DNA from: Streptomyces sp. Je 1-369
GTDB lineage: Bacteria; Actinomycetota; Actinomycetes; Streptomycetales; Streptomycetaceae
NCBI RefSeq assembly: GCF_026810505.1
Contig: NZ_CP101750.1
Coordinates: forward strand, 401,448-465,447
Length of the DNA stretch: 64,000 nt
Reading direction: 5' to 3'
Part shown: positions 1 through 7,329 of the stretch, piece by piece
How the letters are laid out: every line of letters starts with the position of its first letter
Position numbering within the stretch: the stretch's first letter is position 1
Notes under the pieces: generated by a model
What the model saw: only the letters and a program-made list of their open reading frames with translations
What the model was told of the DNA's origin: nothing
The model's database searches: none
Program-made: the position numbers and the translations under genes

Positions 1-681
1 AGCCGGGGCTTCGTCGTGGCGACCGTCGACCACGCCTACGAGTCGGCGGGCACGGCGTTCCCCGGCGGGCGCGTCCTCACCTGCCAGGCCTGCGCGCCCG
101 TCGACGAGCCGGGCGGCGGCGAGCTCGCCACGAAGGGGCGGGCCAAGGACATCTCGTACGTCATCGACCGGCTGACCGGCGGCAAGAACGCCTGGCGGCA
201 CGCCCGCGTGATCGACGGGAAGCGGATCGGCGCGGGCGGGCACTCCATCGGCGGGTCCGCCGCGCTCGCCGCCATGACGTCCGACCGGCGCGTGCGGGCC
301 GGCATGAACATGGACGGTCACTTCCACACCGGCCCCACCGGCCTCGATGGCCGCCCGTTCCTGATGCTCGGCACCGAGACCACGCACACGCCGGGCGTCG
401 AGGACGGCAAGAACTGGGACGAGACCTGGGAGGGGCTCGACGGCTGGAAGCGGTGGCTCACCGTCGAGGGCTCGGGGCACTTCACGTTCACCGACGTGCC
501 CGTCCTCGCGGGGCAGGCGGGTGTGGACGACCCCGAGGTGCCGCTGTCGGGTGAGCGCTCCGAGCAGATCACGCGGGCCTATATCGGCGCGTTCTACGAG
601 CAGCAGCTGCGCGGCACCCCTCAGCCGCTGCTCGATGGGCCGACGTCGGGGAATCCCGAGGTGACCTTCCAGCGGCGCTGA
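1..681 (+). CDS. Secreted lipase / PAF-acetylhydrolase-like alpha/beta hydrolase, 5' truncated by window edge
   Basis: The reading frame is open from base 1 (it begins ...S-R-G-F-V-V-A-T-V-D) and ends with TGA at 679-681, so the real start lies outside the window. The fragment has the nucleophile elbow GGHSIGG (Ser codon 244-246) and a late GSGHFTFTDVP segment with the likely catalytic His. This arrangement matches the Streptomyces lipase / platelet-activating-factor acetylhydrolase (isoform II) family, serine esterases usually secreted to hydrolyse lipid esters. The signal peptide would be in the missing part. Substrate is not deducible; a cutinase or other polyester esterase is a possible alternative. 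Confidence 0.8.
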   Translation, partial: SRGFVVATVDHAYESAGTAFPGGRVLTCQACAPVDEPGGGELATKGRAKDISYVIDRLTGGKNAWRHARVIDGKRIGAGGHSIGGSAALAAMTSDRRVRAGMNMDGHFHTGPTGLDGRPFLMLGTETTHTPGVEDGKNWDETWEGLDGWKRWLTVEGSGHFTFTDVPVLAGQAGVDDPEVPLSGERSEQITRAYIGAFYEQQLRGTPQPLLDGPTSGNPEVTFQRR

Positions 682-753
682 CGGGCCGCCCCAAGGGGTG
701 CAGGCCGCGCATCGTGAGCCGCCGGGCCGGGCGAGGCCCCGGCGGCACACGGC

Positions 754-759
754 TAGCAT
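754..759 (+). promoter_or_regulatory. Candidate -10 box of a leaderless GNAT transcript
   Basis: TAGCAT ends 7 nt before the ATG at 767, and no purine-rich ribosome binding site lies between them. This spacing puts the transcription start at or next to the A of ATG, as in the leaderless mRNAs common in Streptomyces. No clear -35 element is visible. Confidence 0.3.
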
Positions 760-766
760 GTAACAC

Positions 767-1198
767 ATGAACGAGATACCTGACCCTTACGAGCTGCGCG
801 CGGAAGTGCCGTCCGTCGAAACCTTCCGCCGCCTGCGCACCGGCGCCGGCCTCTCCGACAGGGCCCCCGAAGCCGTCGCGCTCGCCCTGCCGAACACCTG
901 GCACGGCGTGGTGCTGCACCACGAGGGCGAGGCGATCGGCATGGGCCGGATCATCGGCGACGGCGGCACCGCGTTCCAGCTCGTCGACATCTGCGTACAC
1001 CCCGCCCACCAGGGGCGGGGCCTCGGCAGGCGCATCATGACCGCGCTCACCGAGGAACTGGAGCGGCGCGCTCCCGCGACCGCCTACGTCTCGCTGATCG
1101 CCGACGGCCCCGCACGCTTCCTCTACGAGAAGTTCGGCTTCGCGGACACCGCGACGCACGACTCGATCGGCATGTACCGCTCGATGCCCACGCGCTGA
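767..1198 (+). CDS. GNAT family N-acetyltransferase
   Basis: A 143-residue single-domain acetyltransferase. The acetyl-CoA pyrophosphate loop is visible as HPAHQGRGLGRRIM (family pattern Q/R-x-x-G-x-G/A), preceded by the beta4 strand VDICV and followed by YEKFGF, the typical end of a GNAT fold. It would transfer acetyl from acetyl-CoA to an amine of an unidentified cytoplasmic substrate. The start is the only ATG before the conserved region; it has no Shine-Dalgarno, but a -10-like TAGCAT lies 7 nt upstream, suggesting leaderless translation. It stands alone between two secreted hydrolase genes. Confidence 0.88.
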   Translation: MNEIPDPYELRAEVPSVETFRRLRTGAGLSDRAPEAVALALPNTWHGVVLHHEGEAIGMGRIIGDGGTAFQLVDICVHPAHQGRGLGRRIMTALTEELERRAPATAYVSLIADGPARFLYEKFGFADTATHDSIGMYRSMPTR

Positions 1199-1370
1199 CG
1201 CAGGCGAGGTTGGTCCGCACCAACTCCTTGACGCGGCCCCGGAGTCTGCCTTAAATCAAGTACTGAACGAAGTGAACGCGACGGATCGTGCGCCGCGTTC
1301 ACTTCTCGATACTTGTTTGTCATGCACATGCCCCATGCACGCACCCCCGCCCCCCACGCGAAGCGATGTG

Positions 1371-2270
1371 ATGACAGTGCCCACCTCCCTCAGCCGCCGT
1401 ACCAAGCTCGGCGCGCTGGCCCTTGTCTGCGGCGCCGCGAGCCTCGGCGTACTCCCCACCGCCTCGGCGGAGAACGCGCCCTCGGCCTCGACCCGCTCCG
1501 CCGCACCGAGGGCCGCCACCTTCAGCGACGACTTCAACGGCCCCGCGGGCGCCGGGGTCGACGGCGGCAAGTGGCAGATCGAGACCGGCGACAACGTCAA
1601 CAACCACGAGCGGCAGTACTACACGTCGGGCAACAAGAACGCGGCCCTCGACGGCCAAGGCAACCTGGTCATCACCGCCCGCAAGGAGAACCCCGGCAAC
1701 TACCAGTGCTGGTACGGCCGTTGTGAGTACACCTCGGCCAGGCTCAACACCTCAGGAAAGTTCACGAGCACGTACGGCCACGTCGAGGCCCGTATGAAGG
1801 TGCCGCGCGGCCAGGGCATGTGGCCCGCGTTCTGGATGCTCGGCGCCGACATCGGCAACGTGGGCTGGCCGAACAGCGGCGAGATCGACGTGATGGAGAA
1901 CGTCGGCTTCGAGCCGTCCACCGTCCACGGCACGCTGCACGGCCCCGGCTACTCGGGGTCGGGCGGGATCGGCGCGGGGTACACGCTGCCCGGCGGGGAG
2001 GCGTTCGCGGACAAGTTCCACACGTTCGCGGTGGACTGGTCGCCGAACAAGGTCACCTGGTCCGTGGACGGCCACGTCTACCAGACCCGCACCCCGGCCG
2101 ACCTCCACGGCAACCGGTGGGTCTTCGACAAGCCCTTCTTCCTCATCCTGAACCTGGCGGTCGGCGGCTACTGGCCCGGCGACCCCGACGGCAGCACGAC
2201 CTTCCCCAAGCAGCTGGTCGTCGACTACGTCCGCGTAACCGGCGGCAACGTGGCTCCGACCGGCATCTGA
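1371..2270 (+). CDS. Secreted glycoside hydrolase family 16 beta-glucanase
   Basis: A 299-residue precursor with an N-terminal signal peptide (RR-containing n-region, hydrophobic core about residues 13-30, cleavage after ASA near 33). The mature part is a GH16 jelly-roll domain: the signature GEIDVMENVG supplies nucleophile Glu171, assisting Asp173 and acid/base Glu176. FWMLGADIG and HTFAVDWSPNKVTWSVDG are typical flanking blocks. The family hydrolyses beta-1,3 or mixed-linkage beta-glucans such as laminarin; no carbohydrate-binding module is attached. ATG at 1371 was chosen because the longer upstream extension is not signal-like. Specificity within GH16 (laminarinase versus agarase or lichenase) cannot be fixed by eye, but laminarinase-type is most likely. 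Confidence 0.9.
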   Translation: MTVPTSLSRRTKLGALALVCGAASLGVLPTASAENAPSASTRSAAPRAATFSDDFNGPAGAGVDGGKWQIETGDNVNNHERQYYTSGNKNAALDGQGNLVITARKENPGNYQCWYGRCEYTSARLNTSGKFTSTYGHVEARMKVPRGQGMWPAFWMLGADIGNVGWPNSGEIDVMENVGFEPSTVHGTLHGPGYSGSGGIGAGYTLPGGEAFADKFHTFAVDWSPNKVTWSVDGHVYQTRTPADLHGNRWVFDKPFFLILNLAVGGYWPGDPDGSTTFPKQLVVDYVRVTGGNVAPTGI

Positions 2271-2284
2271 GGCCCGCCGCGGGC

Positions 2285-2640
2285 ACGCTTCGGGGTCTGA
2301 CAACGGCACCCTTACGGGGCCCGGCCGGGCCCCGACCGGAGTCCGGAAAACCGGTGACCCAGGCCACTTCGAGGGGTCCGCGGCTGTGAAGCCCCTCATA
2401 GGGGCCACGTCACATGCTAAGGACGGTAGTAGCCGCCCGAGGCCTCCGTCAGGGGCCTCGGGCCGCGCGGGGCAGGGTCTCACCAGGGCTTCTTCGTACC
2501 GCGGTAGTACGTCACATCATTGCGTCCGATCTCGGGCGCCGCTAACCCTGGTTGAGTCTTCGGGACGCCCGGGATCGCACATCAGGCAGTCGCCTGCTCG
2601 GTCCGGCGCCCATCTCGTCCCCATCCAGGAGTTGCACCCG
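2285..2640 (+). promoter_or_regulatory. Structured leader of the lytic transglycosylase gene, candidate ydaO (c-di-AMP) riboswitch
   Basis: About 370 bases separate the GH16 stop from the SLT start. The stretch holds a perfect 20-bp palindrome (2315-2334), a 10-bp hairpin (arms 2435-2444 and 2454-2463), and the block CCGCTAACC (from 2539), which resembles the GCTAACC element near the 3' end of ydaO riboswitches. In Streptomyces, ydaO elements are known upstream of resuscitation-promoting factor and SLT-type lytic genes. The 5' half does not match the GGGGTGAATC block clearly, so the assignment is tentative. The palindrome could instead terminate the GH16 transcript. Confidence 0.35.
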
Positions 2641-2641
2641 C

Positions 2642-3130
2642 ATGTCCCAGCCCCGCACCGCCCGCACCCGCAAGTTCTCCGTCGCCGGCATCGCCGCCGC
2701 GGGAGCGGCCGCCGCCGCCCTGACCCTCGTCCCCTCCCCCGCCCACGCCGCGGAGCCCGCGCAGGCCGCCGCTGCCGCGCCGCACGCCGCCGCGGGCGAC
2801 AAGAAGTACCCCGAGAACCTCGACGGCTGGATCCGCGAGTCCCTCGACATCATGAAGTCCAAGGGCATCCCCGGCTCCTACGAGGGTCTGCACCGCAACA
2901 TCATGCGTGAGTCCGCCGGTGACCCGAACGCGCAGAACGGCTGGGACGTGAACGCCCAGAACGGCACCCCGTCCAAGGGCCTGCTGCAGGTCATCCAGCC
3001 GACCTTCGACGCCTACCACGTCGACGGCACCCCCCATAACCTGACCGACCCGGTCGCCAACATCACCGCGGCCGCCAACTACGCCGCCGACAAGTACGGC
3101 TCCATCGACAAGGTCGACTCCGCGTACTGA
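2642..3130 (+). CDS. Secreted SLT-domain lytic transglycosylase
   Basis: A 162-residue protein with a signal peptide (hydrophobic about residues 14-33, AHA cleavage site) and a C-terminal transglycosylase SLT domain. The segment LHRNIMRESAGDPNAQNGWD contains the catalytic Glu in the ES(A)GDP motif, followed by SKGLLQVIQPTFDAYH (GLMQI-type block) and AAANYAADKYGS. Such enzymes cleave the MurNAc-GlcNAc bond of peptidoglycan and in Streptomyces take part in germination and growth. ATG 2642 directly precedes the signal peptide. The long structured leader suggests riboswitch control. The next gene codes for an LCP protein, also a cell-wall function. Confidence 0.9.
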   Translation: MSQPRTARTRKFSVAGIAAAGAAAAALTLVPSPAHAAEPAQAAAAAPHAAAGDKKYPENLDGWIRESLDIMKSKGIPGSYEGLHRNIMRESAGDPNAQNGWDVNAQNGTPSKGLLQVIQPTFDAYHVDGTPHNLTDPVANITAAANYAADKYGSIDKVDSAY

Positions 3131-3182
3131 GTCCCGGACCCCTGAGTTTCCCGGACACCTGATTCGCGAAGAGAGGCAGCGC

Positions 3183-4316
3183 ATGCCGCACGAGAGCCAG
3201 CACGAGCACCCGGCACACCCGGCGGACGGCCCCACGGTGCCCGCCTACGGGCCCGCCCGGGTCCGCGGCTCGCGGCGCAAGCCCCGGAAGAAGGCCCTGC
3301 GGTACGTCGCGTGGGGCGCCCTGGGCCTGGTGCTCGCCGGTGGCGGAGGCGTCGCCTACGCCTGGCAGCACCTCAACGGCAACATCCAGGGCACGGACGT
3401 GGACGCCGCTCTCGGCCACGACAGGCCCGCACAGCAGCGGGACGGATCCATGAACATCCTCCTGCTCGGATCCGACTCACGGGCGGGAACCCACGGCCGG
3501 TACGGCACCGGCGTGAGCGGGGCCCGTGCCGACACGGCGATGGTCCTGCACGTCGACAAGACCCACCAGAAGGCCTCGGTCGTCAGCATCCCGCGCGACA
3601 CGATGGTGAAGCGACCCCAGTGCACGACGTCCCACGGCGGCGGCGCGGGCGCCCAGCAGGCCATGTTCAACTCGTCGTACCAGGTGGGAGGGCCCGCCTG
3701 CACCGTGAAGACGGTCGAGCAGATGTCGGGCCTGCGCATGGACCACTACCTCGAAGTCGACTTCAAGGGGTTCCAGAAGCTCATCGACGAGCTCGGCGGC
3801 GTGGACATCACCACCCACAAGGCCATCAAGGACCCCAACAGCGGTCTCTCGCTGACCGCGGGCAAGCACACCCTGAAGGGCGAGGACGCCCTGGCGCTCG
3901 TCCGCACCAGGCACGGGGTGGGTGACGGCAGCGACCTGGGACGCATCCAGCTCCAGCAGGCCTTCATCAAGGCGCTGATCCACCGCGCCAACACCGTCGA
4001 CCCGCTGAGCAGCCCCGCCAAGTCCTACGACCTCGCGGACACCGCGACCAAGACGGTCAGCGCCGACTCCGACCTGGCGTCGGCCGACAAGCTGCTCGGT
4101 CTGGCCAAGGAGCTGAAGGGCATCAGCCCCGACGACACCAACATGGTGACGATGCCCGTCACCTACGACGCACAGGACGCGGGCCGGGTCCTGCCGCTCG
4201 ACAAGGCGTCGCACCGGGTCTGGAACGCGCTGCGCCAGGACGAGCCCATACCGAAGTCCGCGACCGAGCAGTCGGTGGGCGACAGGACGGACTCGCCGGT
4301 CTCGGCGGGTTCCTGA
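3183..4316 (+). CDS. LytR-CpsA-Psr (LCP) family cell-wall glycopolymer ligase
   Basis: A 377-residue type II membrane protein. A basic cytoplasmic tail of about 37 residues is followed by one transmembrane segment (about 40-62) and an extracellular LCP domain. Visible LCP blocks are MNILLLGSDSRAG, ARADTAMVLHVD, SVVSIPRDTMV and the Arg-rich RTRHGVGDGSDLGRIQLQQ, which bind the polyprenyl pyrophosphate. LCP enzymes attach teichoic acids or other glycopolymers to peptidoglycan. The C-terminal 100 residues form an acidic extension without a recognised motif. It follows the lytic transglycosylase by 52 nt on the same strand and may be co-transcribed with it. Confidence 0.93.
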   Translation: MPHESQHEHPAHPADGPTVPAYGPARVRGSRRKPRKKALRYVAWGALGLVLAGGGGVAYAWQHLNGNIQGTDVDAALGHDRPAQQRDGSMNILLLGSDSRAGTHGRYGTGVSGARADTAMVLHVDKTHQKASVVSIPRDTMVKRPQCTTSHGGGAGAQQAMFNSSYQVGGPACTVKTVEQMSGLRMDHYLEVDFKGFQKLIDELGGVDITTHKAIKDPNSGLSLTAGKHTLKGEDALALVRTRHGVGDGSDLGRIQLQQAFIKALIHRANTVDPLSSPAKSYDLADTATKTVSADSDLASADKLLGLAKELKGISPDDTNMVTMPVTYDAQDAGRVLPLDKASHRVWNALRQDEPIPKSATEQSVGDRTDSPVSAGS

Positions 4317-4499
4317 ACCTTCGACCTCCACCTCACGTAGAGCGTCGTACTCCACTCGATACGGACTCGATACGGTCAGCGGACCGGCTTCGACAGAATC
4401 CGTGCACATTCTGTGCGCGTTTTCTGTTATCGAGGCGGGCGCAGGGCGTCTCCCCTGTGTCGGAGGAGACAGGCCCCCCACAAAGAGAGTGGACACAGC

Positions 4500-6098
4500 G
4501 TGAGCAGCGAACGCCACATCGCGATGATCAGGGCAGCGCAGGACGGGAACCAGCAGGCGCAGGACGCGCTGGTGGCGGAGTACCTGCCGCTGGTCTACAA
4601 CATCGTCGGACGGGCCCTGAACGGCCATGCGGACGTGGACGACGTGGTGCAGGAGACCATGCTCCGTGTCCTCGGTGGCCTGGACGGCCTGCGCGGCCCG
4701 GAGACGTTCCGCAGCTGGCTCGTCGCCATCACCATGAACCAGATACGCGGGCACTGGCGCGAGCGCGCCTCCGGCGCGATACCCACCGGCGGCGGTCTCG
4801 CCGACGCGTACGACGTGGTGGACCCGGGCGCGGACTTCGTCGATCTGACCATCACGCGGCTCGGACTCTCAGGGCAGCGCAGGGAGACCGCGGAGGCCAC
4901 GCGCTGGCTGGACGAGGACGACCGGGCGCTGCTGTCGCTGTGGTGGCTGGAGTCCGCGGGCGAGCTCACGCGGCCGGAGGTCGCCGAGGCGCTGGAGCTG
5001 TCCCCGCAGCACGCGGCGGTACGGGTACAGCGCATGAAGGCCCAGCTGGAGACGGCACGCGTGGTCGTACGTGCACTGTCCGCCAACCCTCCGTGCGGGG
5101 GCCTCCGGCAGATCACCGCGGGCTGGGACGGGGTCCCGTCGGCGCTGTGGCGCAAGCGGCTGGCCCGTCACGCCCGCGACTGCGCGGTCTGCGAGGGCCA
5201 CTGGTCGAACCTGGTGCCCGCCGAGGGGCTCCTGGTGGGTCTGGGGCTCGTGCCGGTGGGCTACGCGCTCGCGGGTCCGGTCGTGCCGCCCGATCTGATC
5301 GAGGTCGGCTCGGCGTCCGCGGCGTCCGGCGACGGTTCGTCCGCTCCGGTCTCCGCGCGGGCGCGGGCCCGCCGTGACCGCGCCAGGCGGCGCCGTCGTA
5401 CGACGGGAGTGGCCGCCGCGGTCGTGGCTCTCGGCATCGGTGGCGCCGCGGTACACCTCCTCACGAGCCCGGACGCGGACGAGAGCACGCCGTCCACCGC
5501 CGCCGCACCCGCCTCACCCACCACCCCCTCGGCGTCGAAGAGCGCTTCCCCCTCCGCCTCCCCCAAGCGCTCCGCGTCCCCCAGCGCCAAGCCGAAGCCG
5601 AAGCCGAGCAAGACGAAGAAGAAGGCGAAGCCCTCGCCGACCCGCACCTCGGCCGAGCCGAGGCCGAAGCCCAAGCCCGAGGCGCCCGATCCGAAGCCCG
5701 CGCCACAGCGGCCGAGCGGCACCGCCGAGCAGGTCGTCGCGCTGGTGAACACGGAGCGTTCGAAGGCGGGCTGCGGCCCCGTCCGCTCCAACGCCAAGCT
5801 CGCGACGGCGGCCACGAAGCACTCCGCCGACATGGCGGCCCGCGACTACTTCGACCACACGAGCCCCGACGGCACGGACCCCGGAGACCGCATCACCGCG
5901 GCCGGCTACCGCTGGAGCACGTACGGCGAGAACATCGCCCGCGGCCAGCAGAGCCCGGCGTCGGTGATGGACTCCTGGATGAAGAGCCCGGGCCACAAGG
6001 CCAACATCCTGAACTGCGACTTCAAGGAACTGGGCGTGGGCATCCACAACGGCTCGGGCGGCCCGTGGTGGACGCAGGCCTTCGGCACGGCGCTCTGA
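4500..6098 (+). CDS. ECF-type sigma factor fused to zinc-finger motif, membrane span and extracellular CAP domain
   Basis: A single 532-residue frame from GTG 4500. Residues about 20-90 are sigma region 2 (DVDDVVQETMLRV, FRSWLVAITMNQIRGHWRER) and about 135-185 are region 4 (DDRALLSLWWLE, then a helix-turn-helix). H224-x3-C228-x2-C231 matches the zinc motif of ZAS anti-sigma factors. A poly-Arg stop-transfer run precedes a transmembrane helix (about 303-322), then a Pro/Lys/Ser-rich wall-spanning linker. Residues about 405-532 form a CAP/SCP-like domain (VALVNTERSKAGCGPV, YFDHTSPDG, YGENIA, WMKSPGHKANIL). It therefore resembles sigma factor, anti-sigma and sensor in one chain. GTG was chosen over the upstream ATG because the latter only adds a basic, non-sigma-like tail. 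Confidence 0.88.
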   Translation: MSSERHIAMIRAAQDGNQQAQDALVAEYLPLVYNIVGRALNGHADVDDVVQETMLRVLGGLDGLRGPETFRSWLVAITMNQIRGHWRERASGAIPTGGGLADAYDVVDPGADFVDLTITRLGLSGQRRETAEATRWLDEDDRALLSLWWLESAGELTRPEVAEALELSPQHAAVRVQRMKAQLETARVVVRALSANPPCGGLRQITAGWDGVPSALWRKRLARHARDCAVCEGHWSNLVPAEGLLVGLGLVPVGYALAGPVVPPDLIEVGSASAASGDGSSAPVSARARARRDRARRRRRTTGVAAAVVALGIGGAAVHLLTSPDADESTPSTAAAPASPTTPSASKSASPSASPKRSASPSAKPKPKPSKTKKKAKPSPTRTSAEPRPKPKPEAPDPKPAPQRPSGTAEQVVALVNTERSKAGCGPVRSNAKLATAATKHSADMAARDYFDHTSPDGTDPGDRITAAGYRWSTYGENIARGQQSPASVMDSWMKSPGHKANILNCDFKELGVGIHNGSGGPWWTQAFGTAL

Positions 6099-6274
6099 GG
6101 TGATGTCGCCGATGTGACGGCACCGGTGATTTCGCCGATGTCTGTACACCGTCATCAGCGCCACGGTGGGGACCGCCAACGAAACGGCGGTCCCCACCAG
6201 GGCGCTTTCCTCTCTCCGCATGCCGCCCCGCATGCTGCCCCGGGTGGTTCCCGCCACGACCGAGAGGACCCCCC

Positions 6275-7171
6275 GTGCAGCTGCACGTCTTCTCCCGCCC
6301 CGTGGTGCGGGCCTGTCTGGCCGCCGCGGCCGCCACCGCCGCACTCTTCGGCACCGGCCTCGCGCCGGGGGCCCAGGCCGCCGCGGACAACCCCTACGAG
6401 CGCGGCCCCGACCCGACCGTCTCCAGCATCGAGGCGCCGCGCGGCTCCTACGCCGTCTCGCAGACCACCGTCTCCTCGCTCGGGGTGTCCGGGTTCGGCG
6501 GCGGCACCGTCTACTACCCGTCCTCGACCTCCGACGGCACGTTCGGCGCGGTGGTCATCTCGCCGGGGTTCACCGCCTACCAGTCGAGCATCGCGTGGCT
6601 CGGGCCGCGGCTCGCCTCGCAGGGCTTCGTGGTCTTCACCATCGACACCCTCACCACCCTCGACCAGCCCGCCAGCCGGGGACGCCAACTCCTCGCCGCG
6701 CTCGACTACTTGACCAAGTCGAGCTCGGTGCGCAACCGGGTCGACGCGTCCCGGCTCGGCGTGATGGGCCACTCGATGGGCGGCGGTGGCACGCTGGAGG
6801 CGGCCAAGAGCCGTACGTCGCTCAAGGCGGCGATCCCGCTGACCGGCTGGAACCTCGACACGACCTGGCCCGAGCTGCGGACGCCGACGCTGGTCGTGGG
6901 CGCGGACGGGGACACCGTGGCCCCGGTCTCCAGCCACTCCGAGCCGTTCTACCAGTCGCTGCCGGGCTCCCTGGACAAAGCGTACCTGGAGCTCAACAAC
7001 GCGAGTCACCTCACGCCGAACACGTCCAACACGACGATCGCGAAGTACAGCATTTCCTGGCTGAAGCGGTTCATCGACAGCGACACACGCTACGAGCAGT
7101 TCCTCTGTCCGCTGCCGAAGCCGAGCCTCACGATCGAGGAGTACCGCGGCAACTGCCCGCACACCTCCTGA
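6275..7171 (+). CDS. Secreted cutinase / PET-hydrolase-type polyester hydrolase
   Basis: A 298-residue precursor with a signal peptide (to about AQA-A36). The mature sequence follows, nearly block by block, the Thermobifida cutinase / LCC polyester hydrolases as I remember them: [26 protein letters not shown] (oxyanion Phe99), [26 protein letters not shown] (nucleophile Ser167), LTGWN (Trp192), [10 protein letters not shown] (Asp213), ASHLTPN (His245), and a C-terminal disulfide pair Cys278/Cys294. Family members hydrolyse cutin and synthetic polyesters including PET. The start is GTG with GAGAGGA upstream. It ends 158 bases before the LAL regulator on the same strand, which could control it. 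Confidence 0.92.
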   Translation: MQLHVFSRPVVRACLAAAAATAALFGTGLAPGAQAAADNPYERGPDPTVSSIEAPRGSYAVSQTTVSSLGVSGFGGGTVYYPSSTSDGTFGAVVISPGFTAYQSSIAWLGPRLASQGFVVFTIDTLTTLDQPASRGRQLLAALDYLTKSSSVRNRVDASRLGVMGHSMGGGGTLEAAKSRTSLKAAIPLTGWNLDTTWPELRTPTLVVGADGDTVAPVSSHSEPFYQSLPGSLDKAYLELNNASHLTPNTSNTTIAKYSISWLKRFIDSDTRYEQFLCPLPKPSLTIEEYRGNCPHTS

Positions 7172-7329
7172 TCCTGCCCCTCCCCCAGCGTCATGACGGC
7201 CGTCGTCCGGTGCCGGGCGGCGGCCGCCCTTGTGCCCGTGCACACCGTGGCGCGGACGCCGCTGGTGACGTGCCCAGAGCCGCGGACGTGGGGCTTCCGG
7301 GCGGTATTACGCGACAGTAACGTGCGGGC

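Noticed and set aside
3477..4754. A 425-codon minus-strand frame opposite the LCP gene
   Set aside because: LCP motifs on the plus strand are decisive; the other frame crosses two real genes.
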